64,000 nt of DNA. Source: an uncultured Pelagibacteraceae bacterium. GTDB lineage: Bacteria; Pseudomonadota; Alphaproteobacteria; Pelagibacterales; Pelagibacteraceae. A program made the translations under genes and the position numbers. The notes below the pieces were generated by a model, which was not told where the DNA came from, did not search any database, and saw only the letters and a list, made by a program, of their open reading frames with translations. The stretch lies in contig CACFTE010000001.1 in the NCBI GenBank assembly GCA_902569105.1, positions 141,448 to 205,447 of the forward strand, read 5' to 3'. Shown one piece after another: positions 7,115 to 17,089 of the stretch. Numbering within the stretch: position 1 is the first letter of the stretch; the number at the start of each line of letters is the position of its first letter.

Positions 7115-8803
7115 ATGCATTCCAGAATTTTACAAGTTTTATTTTTACTTATAACACTTTTATATCATTCAATAGCTCTTTCAAAAATAGCTGATAATAA
7201 AAATTTCAACCAGAGATATTTATCAGATTATTTTTCAGCACTGGTTTCACATGAAAATGGTGATAATGAATTGGCAATAAAATACTTTAATACAACAAAA
7301 AGCTTTCTTAGAGAATATCCAAACTATTTCAATCAATATATTAATAGTTTAGTCTTAGATAACAAAGTTAGGCAAGCAATAAATCAGGTTAAATTTTTTA
7401 ACTCAAATAATAATTCAAATAATTTTAAGGGTTTGTTGTTACTAACAATTGACGCGATAAAAAATCAAAAATTTAATAAAGTAAATAATTATCTCTTTGA
7501 CATGGAAAGGGTACTAATACCAAGTTCATATGAACAAATTATTTATCAGATTTTAAAATCTTATAACCAATTATTTATAGATAAAAAAATCAATGAGCTA
7601 GAGAACTATGGAAAATTAAGCAAAATACTTTTAGCTTTCCAATACTGTTATTTAGATGATAATAGGACTAATAATTATTTTGCTGACCTGATAAACTTAG
7701 AAGGTGGAGATTATTCAAGATATTTATTTTTTTATCTTTCAAACTTAATAAATAAAAAGGAATATGACACTGCGAAGTTGGTATCTTCAAAAATAGAACC
7801 GATTACTAGTACATTATTAATATTGCAGTCTAAAAAGTGGATAGATGAGAATAATTTTAATTCATTTTCAAATATTTTTTCATGTAAATCAGAAAACGAT
7901 ATTTTAGCAGAAATATTTTTTTTAGTTTCAAATTTATATTCATCTCAAGAGAATTATGAAATGTCAAATTTTTATTTAAGCATTTCATATTACCTAAATC
8001 CAAAATTCAAATTTAATTTATCTTTAGCTTCAGAAAATTATTATTTAATGAATAAAAATCACGAATTAAAAAAAGTATTGAAAAATTTTAATAACAAAGA
8101 CAGCGTTTATTATTGGTATAGAATTAAAAAAGAATTTGAAATATTAAAAGAAATTGAGGGAAAAGAAAAATCTTTAACATTTTTAAATTCAAAGTTAGAA
8201 AATATAAAATTTAAATCCTCGAAAGTTTATTTTGATTTAGGAAATATATACAAGCTTTTCAAAGATTATAATAAATCTATAGAAAATTATAATTTTGCAT
8301 TGAATGGTATTAATATGGAGTCCGATTCCTATGCCGACATTATGTATAGAAGAGGAGGGAGCTTCGAAAGACTAAAAAATTTTAAAAAAGCTGATAAGGA
8401 TTTGTTGTTATCTTTAAAATTAAGACCGGACCAACCATATGTTCTAAATTATTTAGCTTACAGTTGGCTTGAGAGAAAAATAAAAATTAATCAATCAATG
8501 GAAATGCTGTTTAAAGCTTATGAGATGACACAAGATGATCCTTATATAATTGACTCAGTTGGATGGGCTTATTACTTGACCGAAGATTATATATCTGCAG
8601 AAAAATATTTGAAGAATGCTTTACAAATCATGCCCAACGATCCAATTGTCAATGACCACTATGGCGATGTTTTGTGGAAATTAAATATGAAGCTACAAGC
8701 AAGTTATTATTGGAAATCAGCATTGTCATCGAATGAAGCTGATGAACAATTAAAAAAAGATATTAGTGAGAAATTGATATTTGGTTTAAAAAAATTACAG
8801 TAA
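7115..8803 (+). CDS. Exported tetratricopeptide-repeat protein
   Basis: From ATG 7115 the protein has 562 residues and begins with a signal peptide (MHSRILQVLFLLITLLYHS). An in-frame ATG at 7013 would add 34 residues without a signal and would run into the UDG gene. TPR-like helical pairs are visible in the first 60 residues after the signal and, more clearly, in the C-terminal third (YFDLGNIYKLFKDYNKSIENY, DIMYRRGGSFERLKNFKKA, and the block around PYIIDSVGWAYYLTEDY). Such proteins in the alphaproteobacterial envelope usually act as scaffolds, but the partner is unknown. It overlaps ispE by one base (TAATG), which implies coupling. The same TPR-ispE order occurs in other alphaproteobacteria. 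Confidence 0.8.
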   Translation: MHSRILQVLFLLITLLYHSIALSKIADNKNFNQRYLSDYFSALVSHENGDNELAIKYFNTTKSFLREYPNYFNQYINSLVLDNKVRQAINQVKFFNSNNNSNNFKGLLLLTIDAIKNQKFNKVNNYLFDMERVLIPSSYEQIIYQILKSYNQLFIDKKINELENYGKLSKILLAFQYCYLDDNRTNNYFADLINLEGGDYSRYLFFYLSNLINKKEYDTAKLVSSKIEPITSTLLILQSKKWIDENNFNSFSNIFSCKSENDILAEIFFLVSNLYSSQENYEMSNFYLSISYYLNPKFKFNLSLASENYYLMNKNHELKKVLKNFNNKDSVYYWYRIKKEFEILKEIEGKEKSLTFLNSKLENIKFKSSKVYFDLGNIYKLFKDYNKSIENYNFALNGINMESDSYADIMYRRGGSFERLKNFKKADKDLLLSLKLRPDQPYVLNYLAYSWLERKIKINQSMEMLFKAYEMTQDDPYIIDSVGWAYYLTEDYISAEKYLKNALQIMPNDPIVNDHYGDVLWKLNMKLQASYYWKSALSSNEADEQLKKDISEKLIFGLKKLQ

Positions 8804-9642
8804 TGAAAAAAAAAATAATTAAATCTTTTGCAAAAATAAATTTATCTTTAAATGTTTTAGGTAAAAATAATACTAATTTTCACAAAATACAAAGTATAGT
8901 ATCCTTTATTAATCTTTATGACAAAATCTATATTCGATCCACCAAGAAAAACGATCACTCTATAAAATTTTTTGGTCAATTTTCTAGTAACCTAGAAAAT
9001 AATACCGTCAAAGTTTTACTCAATATTTTAGATAACAAAAATTTGCTAAAAAAAAAATATGAAATACGAGTTATAAAAAATATTCCTCAGAAGTCAGGTC
9101 TTGGAGGCGGGTCGATGAATGCCGCAAGTTTAATGAATTTTTTTTTAAAACAAAAAATATTCCATTTAACAAAAAAAGAGGTGTTTAACATTTGTAATAA
9201 AATTGGTTCAGATGTTTTTCTAGGATTAAATAACAAAAATTTAATTTTAACAAACAATAACACAGTTAAAACATTTAATACAAAGTTAGGTTTATATGCT
9301 GTTTTGATTAAACCAAAGATAGGTTGTTCAACAAAAAACATATATAATGGTGTTAAAAATTTTAAAAAAAGTCGAATTAAAATAAATAGTAAAGTTTTTA
9401 AAATCTATTCACTTCAAAATGCTCAAAATGATTTAGAAAAACCAGCATTTAAAATTTATCCGATATTAAGAAAACTAAAGGAATTTTTATCTAATATTGA
9501 TGAAGTTAAATTTGTAAGAATGACAGGCTCTGGCTCTACAATTGTTGCTTATTTTTCAAACAAAAAATCTGCTATAAATGCGTTAAAATTAACTAAGAGA
9601 AAATTTAAAAATTATTGGAGTATTTTATCAAAAACTATATAA
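8803..9642 (+). CDS. ispE: 4-diphosphocytidyl-2-C-methyl-D-erythritol kinase
   Basis: A 279-residue GHMP kinase that phosphorylates CDP-methylerythritol, the fourth step of the non-mevalonate isoprenoid pathway. The N-terminal SFAKINLSLNVLGK carries the substrate lysine, and the ATP loop PQKSGLGGGSMNAA is at 95-108. A GSDVFLGL segment near 135 matches the family's GADVPFFL motif. The C-terminal MTGSGSTIVAYF is the third GHMP motif. The start is set by the TAATG overlap with the TPR gene. Nothing unusual beyond a lysine-rich composition. Confidence 0.93.
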   Translation: MKKKIIKSFAKINLSLNVLGKNNTNFHKIQSIVSFINLYDKIYIRSTKKNDHSIKFFGQFSSNLENNTVKVLLNILDNKNLLKKKYEIRVIKNIPQKSGLGGGSMNAASLMNFFLKQKIFHLTKKEVFNICNKIGSDVFLGLNNKNLILTNNNTVKTFNTKLGLYAVLIKPKIGCSTKNIYNGVKNFKKSRIKINSKVFKIYSLQNAQNDLEKPAFKIYPILRKLKEFLSNIDEVKFVRMTGSGSTIVAYFSNKKSAINALKLTKRKFKNYWSILSKTI

Positions 9643-9675
9643 AGCTTTTCTTTTGTGATATACCACAAACAATTT

Positions 9676-9750
9676 TGGGGCGTAGCCAAGTGGTAAGGCA
9701 GCGGTTTTTGGTACCGCCATTCCTAGGTTCGAATCCTAGCGCCCCAGCCA
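9676..9750 (+). tRNA. tRNA-Gln (anticodon TTG), CCA encoded
   Basis: A 75-nt cloverleaf. The 7-bp acceptor stem TGGGGCG pairs with CGCCCCA, discriminator G, then encoded CCA (9748-9750). The D loop has the GG pair (AGTGGTAA), the anticodon stem is GCGGT/ACCGC with loop TTTTGGT (anticodon TTG), and the T arm is CTAGG-TTCGAAT-CCTAG. The unpaired T-A end of the acceptor is typical of bacterial tRNA-Gln. Only 3 nt separate the CCA end from the start codon of the CCA-adding enzyme gene. Confidence 0.96.
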
Positions 9751-9753
9751 GTT

Positions 9754-11037
9754 ATGATTGAATTTTTTAAAAATTTTTTTAAATCAAGAAATAATACATT
9801 TAAAGATAGAGATCACTTTAGAAAATTAGTCTCGAGTGATGATATTAAAGAATTGTTTAAATCATTTAATACCTTTTCAAAGGATGCTGAAATACGGTTT
9901 GTTGGTGGTTGTATAAGAAAATTAATTCAAGACGAAGAAATTGATGACATAGACTTATCGACTAATTTGAAACCAGAAGAAGTAATTGAAATATTAAAAA
10001 ATAATAAAATTAATTATTATGAGACGGGTATTGATCATGGAACAATTACAGCTGTTATTCAAAATCAAAGCTTTGAAATTACAACGCTTAGAAAAGATAC
10101 TAAGACAGATGGCAGGCATGCTCAAGTTGAATATACAAATAATTGGTTAGAGGATGCTTCAAGAAGAGATTTTACAATAAATGCAATTTATTCTGATTTA
10201 GATGGAAATTTATTTGATCCTTTCAATGGAAGAAGGGATTTGAATGAAGGAATTATAAAATTTATTGGTGATCCACTTTCGAGAATAAGAGAAGATTATC
10301 TAAGAATACTAAGATATATAAGATTTTTTTTGGGATACAGTGCAAAACAGCATGACAAAAATATAGTTAAAATCATAAAACAAAATCTAAGTGGTTTAAA
10401 AAAAGTATCAAAGGAGAGGCAATTACAAGAATTAAAAAAGATAATTTTAAGTAAAAATTTTAATAAAATATATCTTGATAAGATAACTAAAGAATTATTC
10501 TTATTAATATTCCCAGAATTAAAAAATATTAATAGATTACATAAATTGGATAATTTAAGTCAGGATATTTTAAAAGGGAAAAATTTTGAATTTATTCTTT
10601 CTTTACTGCTAATTGATAGAAGTGAAGATTGTGACTATTTTATTTATAAATACAATCTATCAAATAAAGAAAAAAATAAAATTAATCTTTTAAACTCAGT
10701 ATTTTCTGAAGAATATAGTAAAGATTTTTTTAACAAAGAAAATTTATTAAAAATTTTATTTAAAAAAGGAAAAGAAAATTTAATTGATATCTTAGATTTT
10801 AAAATTTTAATCACAAAAAAAAATAAAAATAATCTAATTGATCTTAAAAAATACTTTCTTGCATTTGAAGTTCCAAATATGCCAATCAAAGCAAAAGATC
10901 TTATTGAAAAATTTGATTTAAAAGAAGGTAAATTATTGGGTTCAATACTAAAAGAAATCGAAGACCAATGGTTAGATAATAACTTCAAAATTTCTAATAA
11001 TCAGATTGAAGACATAGTAAAATCTAAACGTATTTAA
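9754..11037 (+). CDS. CCA tRNA nucleotidyltransferase / poly(A) polymerase family
   Basis: A 427-residue class II nucleotidyltransferase. The active site shows FVGGCIRK (49-56) and the metal-binding D65-I-D67, followed by the nucleotide-selecting segment [10 protein letters not shown] (135-144) and EDYLRILR (180-187). It adds or repairs CCA ends on tRNAs; a poly(A) polymerase role cannot be excluded. The ATG lies 3 nt after the encoded CCA of tRNA-Gln, so no separate ribosome-binding site fits between them; the message is probably released by tRNA 3' processing. No other ATG precedes the catalytic motif, so the start is fairly certain. The gene ends in a 14-nt overlap with greA on the opposite strand. 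Confidence 0.92.
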   Translation: MIEFFKNFFKSRNNTFKDRDHFRKLVSSDDIKELFKSFNTFSKDAEIRFVGGCIRKLIQDEEIDDIDLSTNLKPEEVIEILKNNKINYYETGIDHGTITAVIQNQSFEITTLRKDTKTDGRHAQVEYTNNWLEDASRRDFTINAIYSDLDGNLFDPFNGRRDLNEGIIKFIGDPLSRIREDYLRILRYIRFFLGYSAKQHDKNIVKIIKQNLSGLKKVSKERQLQELKKIILSKNFNKIYLDKITKELFLLIFPELKNINRLHKLDNLSQDILKGKNFEFILSLLLIDRSEDCDYFIYKYNLSNKEKNKINLLNSVFSEEYSKDFFNKENLLKILFKKGKENLIDILDFKILITKKNKNNLIDLKKYFLAFEVPNMPIKAKDLIEKFDLKEGKLLGSILKEIEDQWLDNNFKISNNQIEDIVKSKRI

Positions 11038-11500
11038 CATCAAAAATCTCAAAATTTTTTACACCATTTGGTGTTGTTATTTCAACTAAATCTCCCTTAT
11101 TTTTTCCAATTAATCCTTTTCCAATTGGCGACTTAAAATAAATTAATTTATTTGTTAAGTCAGCTTCATCTTTACCAACTATTTTATATTCTATTTTTTC
11201 GTTAGTATCTAAATTTTGTAATGAAACTGTCGAACCAAATATAACTTTACCATCATTATTTAATTTTGTTACATCAATGACATTTGCTGTTGCAATACTA
11301 TTTTCAATTTCTTGAATTCTTCCCTCATTATAAGATTGTTGTTCTTTAGCTGCGTGATATTCTGCATTTTCTTTTAAATCTCCATGAGACCTTGCCTCAG
11401 CAATAGCATTTACTATTTCTGGTCTTTTTTCTTCTTTCAAAAATTTTAATTCTTTTTTTAATTTTTCAAGTCCTTGATTTGTGATTGGTTCTTTTTCCAT
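11024..11500 (-). CDS. greA: Transcription elongation factor GreA
   Basis: A 158-residue protein with the expected two domains: an N-terminal antiparallel coiled coil to about residue 75 ([37 protein letters not shown]) and a C-terminal FKBP-like domain. It inserts its coiled coil into the RNA polymerase secondary channel and triggers cleavage of backtracked RNA. The two tip acids (D-L-K-E-N-A-E, residues near 41-47) are present. It starts one base after hemF ends and is the last gene of a trmL-hemF-greA run. Its 3' end overlaps cca by 14 nt. Confidence 0.96.
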   Translation of the reverse strand: MEKEPITNQGLEKLKKELKFLKEEKRPEIVNAIAEARSHGDLKENAEYHAAKEQQSYNEGRIQEIENSIATANVIDVTKLNNDGKVIFGSTVSLQNLDTNEKIEYKIVGKDEADLTNKLIYFKSPIGKGLIGKNKGDLVEITTPNGVKNFEIFDVKYV

Positions 11501-11501
11501 A

Positions 11502-12329
11502 TTATTTCCATTTTGCCATAGGTGGTAAGGACATTAAAATTGAGTCTATGTTACCACCAGTTTGTAAACCAAACTTTGTTCCTCTGTCGTATAAAAGATT
11601 AAATTCAACATATCTACCTCTTTTAAAGTATTGCAATTCTTTCTCTTTTTTTGACCACTTTAATTTATTTTTTTTAGATATTACTTCATTAAATACTTTC
11701 ATAAATTCTAAACCTACATCTTTTACAAAATGAAAATCTTTTTCCCAGTTCCCATTTTTATAATCAAAAAAGATACCTCCAATACCTCTAGTTTCTTTTC
11801 TATGTGGTAAATAAAAGTATTTATCACACCATTTACTATATTTTTTATAATATTTTTTATTATGTCTATCACACATTTTTTTTAAATTTTTATGTATACT
11901 TTTTTTTAATTTAATATCTTTAATACATGGTGTTACATCCATTCCTCCACCAAACCATCCAACAGAAGTATTGATGTAACGAGTATTAAAATGTATAGCT
12001 GGTACGTGAGGATTTCTCATATGCATTACTACTGATATTCCAGAAGCCCAAAACCTAGTATTTTTTTTTGTGCCTGGTATTTTACCTTTTAATTCTTTTG
12101 GAAATACTCCATATACTTCGGAAAAATTTACACCTACTTTATCAAATACTTTTCCGTTTTGTAATAATTTAGATTCTCCACCGCCTTCATTTTTTTTCTT
12201 GTTACGGTTCCAAGTTTTACTTTTAAAAAAAATTTTATTTTTTTCTATTTCTTCAATATTTTTACATATAATTTCCTGAAGATTTTTGAACCATTGCTTT
12301 GCAAGTTCTTGTTTTAAATTTATTCTCAT
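11502..12329 (-). CDS. hemF: Oxygen-dependent coproporphyrinogen III oxidase
   Basis: A 275-residue HemF, slightly shorter than the usual 300. It converts coproporphyrinogen III to protoporphyrinogen IX using O2 in heme synthesis. Key stretches are [16 protein letters not shown] (103-118, with the conserved histidines), [11 protein letters not shown] (125-135) and the C-terminal [14 protein letters not shown]. Presence of the O2-dependent enzyme fits an obligate aerobe. The start overlaps the trmL stop by 4 nt (ATGA), so translation is coupled. Heme made here would serve the bc1 complex encoded just upstream on the other strand. Confidence 0.95.
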   Translation of the reverse strand: MRINLKQELAKQWFKNLQEIICKNIEEIEKNKIFFKSKTWNRNKKKNEGGGESKLLQNGKVFDKVGVNFSEVYGVFPKELKGKIPGTKKNTRFWASGISVVMHMRNPHVPAIHFNTRYINTSVGWFGGGMDVTPCIKDIKLKKSIHKNLKKMCDRHNKKYYKKYSKWCDKYFYLPHRKETRGIGGIFFDYKNGNWEKDFHFVKDVGLEFMKVFNEVISKKNKLKWSKKEKELQYFKRGRYVEFNLLYDRGTKFGLQTGGNIDSILMSLPPMAKWK

Positions 12330-12802
12330 TTTTTGTAAATTGTTTGTCTTAAACTTTCAGAAATAATTATAGCTGCTGAAGTCGCAAGATTCAAAGATCT
12401 TTTATTTTCTATCATGGGTACTTTTATTTTATATTTTATGGTTTTGTGTAAACTTTCAGGAACACCTGCACTTTCCCTTCCGAATAATAAAGTATCGTCT
12501 TTTTTAAAACTAAAACTAGTATAAATTTCCTTTGCCTTAGTAGTAGCTAAAATTATCCTATTGTTCAATTTTGCTCTCTCAAAATCCTCATAACTTTTAT
12601 AAAATTTTATTGAAGAAATATCCATATAGTCCATTACAACTCGTCTAAACCTTGTGTCTGTTAAAAAGAAACCACAAGGTTCAATTATTTCAAGCTGAAC
12701 TCCTAAACATGAGCAAGTTCTTATAATAGCTGCTGTATTTTGAGGAATATCTGGTTGATAAAGGGCTATTTTAGGGCCTGTATAACTAGTTTTCTGTGTC
12801 AT
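12326..12802 (-). CDS. trmL: tRNA (cytidine/uridine-34 2'-O)-methyltransferase TrmL
   Basis: A 158-residue SPOUT-class methyltransferase. The three SPOUT motifs are NTAAIIRT (22-29), LLFGRESAGVP (105-115) and the knot segment SLNLATSAAI (136-145). Length and lack of an extra RNA-binding domain match TrmL, which methylates the wobble ribose of tRNA-Leu isoacceptors. It heads the trmL-hemF-greA run and starts 69 nt from petA on the other strand, so that gap must hold two divergent promoters. Confidence 0.9.
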   Translation of the reverse strand: MTQKTSYTGPKIALYQPDIPQNTAAIIRTCSCLGVQLEIIEPCGFFLTDTRFRRVVMDYMDISSIKFYKSYEDFERAKLNNRIILATTKAKEIYTSFSFKKDDTLLFGRESAGVPESLHKTIKYKIKVPMIENKRSLNLATSAAIIISESLRQTIYKK

Positions 12803-12871
12803 TTGTGCAATAGAAAAATATATATTTATTATTATATGAAATCATGTAATAGCAAAAAATAAAACATTTAA

Positions 12872-13384
12872 ATGTCAGATAAAAAACCAAAAAACAGAAG
12901 AGATTTTATATTTACAGCCACAGCTGCCGCCGGGGCTGTTGGAGTGGGAGCTGCAGTGTGGCCTCTAATTGATCAGATGAATCCAGATGCATCAGTTAAA
13001 GCTTTGGCTAGCACAGAAGTAGACATTAGCTCTGTAAAACCTGGTCAATCAATAACAGTTGTTTGGAGAGGTAAGCCCGTATTTATCAAAAGAAGAACTC
13101 AAGAAGAAATTGATAAAGCAAGATCTGTATCTTTAGATGAATTGAAACATCCTGAAAAAGATGAAGACAGAGTAAAAAATCCTGAATGGTTAGTCATGCT
13201 AGGAATTTGTACTCACTTAGGATGTGTTCCATTGTCAGATAAAGGAGAGTACGACGGTTGGTTTTGTCCGTGCCACGGTTCACATTATGACACCTCAGGA
13301 AGAATAAGAAAAGGTCCTGCACCGATCAATATGGAAATTCCAGAATATGTTTTTCTAAATGACAATACAATTAAAATTGGATAA
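12872..13384 (+). CDS. petA: Ubiquinol-cytochrome c reductase Rieske iron-sulfur subunit
   Basis: A 170-residue Rieske protein of the cytochrome bc1 complex. It starts with a twin-arginine signal anchor (NRRDFIF, then a hydrophobic helix to about residue 34). The 2Fe-2S site is CTHLGC (C113, H115, C118) and CPCHGSH (C132, C134, H135); C113/C132/H115/H135 would hold the cluster and C118-C134 the stabilising disulfide. It passes electrons from ubiquinol to cytochrome c1. It is first in petABC, 11 nt before petB. No clear Shine-Dalgarno sequence precedes the ATG. Confidence 0.97.
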   Translation: MSDKKPKNRRDFIFTATAAAGAVGVGAAVWPLIDQMNPDASVKALASTEVDISSVKPGQSITVVWRGKPVFIKRRTQEEIDKARSVSLDELKHPEKDEDRVKNPEWLVMLGICTHLGCVPLSDKGEYDGWFCPCHGSHYDTSGRIRKGPAPINMEIPEYVFLNDNTIKIG

Positions 13385-13395
13385 TAAAATTATAT

Positions 13396-14673
13396 ATGAG
13401 CGATAATCACTACATCCCAAAATCAAAAGTAGGAAAATGGTTTAACGATAGATTACCACTTTTAACTCTTGCAAATCATTTAACAGATTATCCAACCCCA
13501 AAAAACTTAAATTACTGGTGGACATTTGGAGGAATTCTAACTTTTTGTTTAATTACCCAAATTGTTACAGGACTTGTTCTAGCAATGCATTATGTTGCAG
13601 ATACTAAACTAGCCTTCGCAAGCGTCGAACATATAATGAGAGATGTAAATTACGGATGGTTAATTAGATATGTCCATGCAAATGGGGCATCAATGTTTTT
13701 CTTGGCAGTTTATATTCATATTTTTAGATCATTGTTTTATGGGTCTTATAAGTCCCCAAGAGAAATTATTTGGATATTAGGTATAATTATTTATCTACTA
13801 ATGATGGCTGCAGCATTTATGGGATATGTACTACCTTGGGGTCAAATGAGTTATTGGGGTGCAACAGTAATTACTAATTTGTTTAGCGCTATCCCGTTTA
13901 TTGGTGAAGGTATAACAACTTGGTTATGGGGAGGCTTTTCAGTTGATAATCCTACTTTAACAAGATTTTATGCGCTGCATTATTTAATCCCATTTTTAAT
14001 ACTTGGTTTGGTAGTACTACATATTTGGGCATTGCATGTACCAGGCAATAATAACCCAGTAGGAATTGAAATTAAAAAACCTTCTAACGATACTGTTCCT
14101 TTTCACCCATATATTGTAATAAAAGATGCATTTGCTCTGCTATTATTCATGATAGTTTTTGCTTTTTTTGTATTTTATACTCCAAATATTTTAGGTCATG
14201 CAGACAATTACATTGAAGCAAATCCTCTTGTCACTCCAGCACATATAGTTCCTGAATGGTACCTATTGCCATTTTATGCAATCCTAAGATCAGTGCCTGA
14301 TAAACTAATGGGTGTCATAGCTATGTTTTCAGCAATTTTAATTCTTGTAGCTTTACCATGGTTAGATACTTCCAAAGTTCGTTCTGCAGTGTTTAGACCA
14401 CTTTATAAACAATTTTATTGGATCTTAGTTATCGATGTATTGATACTTGGCTATGTTGGAGCGATGCCTGCAGAAGGTTTATATTTACTTGTAGCGAGAG
14501 TTGCTACAGCATACTATTTCATTCACTTTTTAGTTATTCTTCCAGTTCTGGGATTGACTGAAAAAACAAACGCCATACCATTAAGTATTTCCGAACCAGT
14601 CTTAGCTGGATCCGCAATGCCAACCAGAAACATTAAAGATAAAATTGAAATTAATTTAAAGAGCCTAGGGTGA
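13396..14673 (+). CDS. petB: Ubiquinol-cytochrome c reductase cytochrome b subunit
   Basis: A 425-residue membrane protein with eight expected helices. The four heme-ligand histidines are H94, H108, H195 and H209, with the 14-residue spacing typical of bc1 complexes. The quinol-oxidation motif PEWY is at 286-289 within an [16 protein letters not shown] segment. It carries hemes bL and bH and both quinone sites. The C-terminal extension after helix 8 is short. The stop codon overlaps the GTG start of petC. Confidence 0.97.
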   Translation: MSDNHYIPKSKVGKWFNDRLPLLTLANHLTDYPTPKNLNYWWTFGGILTFCLITQIVTGLVLAMHYVADTKLAFASVEHIMRDVNYGWLIRYVHANGASMFFLAVYIHIFRSLFYGSYKSPREIIWILGIIIYLLMMAAAFMGYVLPWGQMSYWGATVITNLFSAIPFIGEGITTWLWGGFSVDNPTLTRFYALHYLIPFLILGLVVLHIWALHVPGNNNPVGIEIKKPSNDTVPFHPYIVIKDAFALLLFMIVFAFFVFYTPNILGHADNYIEANPLVTPAHIVPEWYLLPFYAILRSVPDKLMGVIAMFSAILILVALPWLDTSKVRSAVFRPLYKQFYWILVIDVLILGYVGAMPAEGLYLLVARVATAYYFIHFLVILPVLGLTEKTNAIPLSISEPVLAGSAMPTRNIKDKIEINLKSLG

Positions 14674-15449
14674 AAAAATTAACAAGTCTATTTATATTAT
14701 TTATTTCAATATTATTTTTTCAAAATCATTCAATTTCAGCAGAAAAAGTAAAATTCTTAGAAACTGATTGGACTTTCAAAGGTTTGTTTGGAAAATATGA
14801 TAGAGCATCGCTGCAAAGAGGTTATCAGGTTTATTCAGAAGTTTGTGCAGCCTGTCATTCTATGCAATATTTGAGCTATAGAAACCTAGCTGAACCTGGT
14901 GGTCCTGAGTTTACAGAGGAGCAAGCGAAGTTTATTGCTGCAAGCTTTGAGGTCTTAGATGGTCCAAATACCGATGGAGAAATGTTCAGAAGACCAGCAA
15001 AACTATCAGATAAATTTGTTATGCCGTATGAGAATGTTGAAGCATCAAAGGCAGCAAATGGAGGTGCTTATCCTCCAGATATGTCAGTATTAGCTAAAGC
15101 GAGAAAGGGTGGTGCTGATTACATTTATTCACTCCTTTTAGGATATGATGATCCGCCAGCTGACATGAAATTAGATGATGGTGTATATTATAATAAGTAT
15201 ATGTATGGAAATAAAATTAAGATGTCCGCTCCTTTATCAGATGGTCTCGTTGAATATGGTGATGGAACCGAGGCTACAAAAGAACAGATGGCTAAAGATA
15301 TTACAACTTTTTTGATGTGGTCTGCAGAGCCTCATTTGGAAACAAGGCACAAGACTGGTTTTAGAGTAATTATATATTTAATTATTCTATCAATACTAGT
15401 TTATCTGACTATGAAAAAAATATGGTCACGTGTTGAAACGAAAGTTTAA
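14670..15449 (+). CDS. petC: Cytochrome c1 subunit of the bc1 complex
   Basis: A 259-residue protein with a cleavable signal (residues 1-24), a CAACH heme-attachment motif (C59, C62, H63), a methionine ligand in a KMSAPLSDG segment, and a C-terminal membrane anchor ([18 protein letters not shown]). It accepts electrons from the Rieske protein and passes them to a soluble cytochrome c. It starts with GTG at 14670 in a GTGA overlap with the petB stop, consistent with coupled translation. Its last 24 nt overlap ychF on the other strand. Confidence 0.96.
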   Translation: MKKLTSLFILFISILFFQNHSISAEKVKFLETDWTFKGLFGKYDRASLQRGYQVYSEVCAACHSMQYLSYRNLAEPGGPEFTEEQAKFIAASFEVLDGPNTDGEMFRRPAKLSDKFVMPYENVEASKAANGGAYPPDMSVLAKARKGGADYIYSLLLGYDDPPADMKLDDGVYYNKYMYGNKIKMSAPLSDGLVEYGDGTEATKEQMAKDITTFLMWSAEPHLETRHKTGFRVIIYLIILSILVYLTMKKIWSRVETKV

Positions 15450-16499
15450 AATATCTCCATCTTTTACAATATATTCTTTTCCTTCCAATCTCATTTTACC
15501 ATTTGTCTTTGAATTGACCCATCCTTTGTTATCAATAAAATCTTGATATGAAATAGTTTCAACTTTTATAAATCCTTTTTCAAAATCAGTATGTATTTTT
15601 CCAGCAGCCTTAGGGGCTAAACAATCCTTATTTATAGTCCAAGCCCTAGACTCCTCTGGACCAGAAGTAAAAAAAGTTTCAAGATTTAATAAATTATAAC
15701 CTTTTTTAGTTAGTATTTTAATACCTGTCTCCTTAATTCCAAGCATATCCATATAATTTTTTTTTTCAGTGTCATCCAAGGAATTTAGCTGATTTTCTAT
15801 TTCTGCAGAAATTATTATAGTATCTTGATCTCCATACTTTTCTGTAAATTTTTTAGTATATTTATTTCCATTTAGAATGCTTTCTTCGTCTACATTACAA
15901 ACATATAAATTTGGTTTTAAAGATAATAAGCCGCTCATTTCAATTTGCTTTTTTTCATGAAGATCCTTAATTTCATTAATATTTTTGTCATTATTTATAT
16001 AATCAAGAGCAGTCTCTAATAATTCTATTTGTTCGTTTGAAAAATTTTTTTTATTTTTTTTTTCTAATCTTTTCTGAATTGATTCTAAATCAGCTAATTT
16101 CATTTCAGTTTGTATGATTTCTAGGTCTCTAATTGGGTCTACGTTTGAATTAACGTTTTGAATGTCATTAGAATCAAAACATCTTATCATATGAATAATT
16201 GCGTCAACTTCCCTTATATGAGATAGAAACTTATTTCCTAAACCTTCTCCTTTTGAAGCACCTTTAACTAGTCCAGCAATATCAACAAATGAAATTGTTG
16301 TATAAATTTTTTTTTTCGATTCTGATATGGTTGTTAAATTGTCTAATCTTTCATCTAAAACGGGAACTATTCCTAAGTTAGGATCAATAGTACAAAAAGG
16401 AAAGTTCTCAGCTTGTGCTTTGCTAGAATTTGTGAGAGCATTGAATAAAGTAGATTTACCAACATTTGGTAATCCAACTATTCCGCATTTAAAACCCAT
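15426..16499 (-). CDS. ychF: Redox-regulated ATPase YchF (OBG-like)
   Basis: A 357-residue P-loop protein of the OBG family. Walker A is GLPNVGKST (9-17), followed by DIAG (G3), and the G4 position reads NVDE in place of NKxD, which makes YchF prefer ATP over GTP. A coiled-coil insert (residues about 130-180) and a C-terminal TGS domain follow. YchF associates with ribosomes and affects stress responses. It lies 2 nt after pth, a widespread pairing, and is the last gene of the lgt-to-ychF run. Confidence 0.95.
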   Translation of the reverse strand: MGFKCGIVGLPNVGKSTLFNALTNSSKAQAENFPFCTIDPNLGIVPVLDERLDNLTTISESKKKIYTTISFVDIAGLVKGASKGEGLGNKFLSHIREVDAIIHMIRCFDSNDIQNVNSNVDPIRDLEIIQTEMKLADLESIQKRLEKKNKKNFSNEQIELLETALDYINNDKNINEIKDLHEKKQIEMSGLLSLKPNLYVCNVDEESILNGNKYTKKFTEKYGDQDTIIISAEIENQLNSLDDTEKKNYMDMLGIKETGIKILTKKGYNLLNLETFFTSGPEESRAWTINKDCLAPKAAGKIHTDFEKGFIKVETISYQDFIDNKGWVNSKTNGKMRLEGKEYIVKDGDILNFRFNT

Positions 16500-16501
16500 A
16501 G

Positions 16502-17056
16502 TTAATTATTTATCTTACTTGAAAATAAATCGAGTTTTTTTTCAATCAATAAATTTAATGATTCAACTATTTTTTTTGAAATTATATCAATTAGTATCTT
16601 TTCATCTTCACTAAAATCACCAAGAACAAAGTCATTTACTCTCATTCTTTCTGGTTTTCCTATTCCAATTCTTACTCTTGAATAATCTTTACCAATAAAC
16701 TTATCTAATGATTTAATACCATTATGTCCAGCGTCAGCCCCACCAAACTTAGCTCTAATTTTTCCAAATTCAATATCTAGATCGTCATGAAAAACAATTA
16801 TATCTGATGAATCTATTTTAAAGTATTCTATAAGTTCCCTTATACAAGTGCCCGAATTATTCATAAATGTTAGGGGTTTAATTGCATAAACTTTTTTGTC
16901 TCCAATATTTCCCATCGTTAATAAGCCCTTAAATTTTGGTTTCTGCTTGGATAAGCTAAAATTTTGATTTATTGCATCAATTATCTTAAAACCAATATTA
17001 TGCCTATTGTCTTTACTATCAGGCGTGGGATTTCCTAAGCCAACGAATAAAATCAT
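16502..17056 (-). CDS. pth: Peptidyl-tRNA hydrolase
   Basis: A 184-residue Pth that releases peptides from peptidyl-tRNA dropped off the ribosome. Conserved active-site residues are visible: N9 in GLGNP, H19 in NRHNIGF, the N-N pair in FMNNSG (about 66-67), and D in FHDDLDI, with the GGADAGHNGIKS loop after it. It sits between rplY (33 nt upstream) and ychF (2 nt downstream). The rplY-pth-ychF order is common in alphaproteobacteria. Confidence 0.96.
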   Translation of the reverse strand: MILFVGLGNPTPDSKDNRHNIGFKIIDAINQNFSLSKQKPKFKGLLTMGNIGDKKVYAIKPLTFMNNSGTCIRELIEYFKIDSSDIIVFHDDLDIEFGKIRAKFGGADAGHNGIKSLDKFIGKDYSRVRIGIGKPERMRVNDFVLGDFSEDEKILIDIISKKIVESLNLLIEKKLDLFSSKINN

Positions 17057-17089
17057 TTTTAAAGAATATTTTTTAAATTATAAAACAAA

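Noticed and set aside
9652..9669. TTTGTG-ATATAC-CACAAA inverted repeat before tRNA-Gln, as terminator of ispE
   Set aside because: The stem is short and A+T-rich with no U tract after it; it is not convincing as a terminator.
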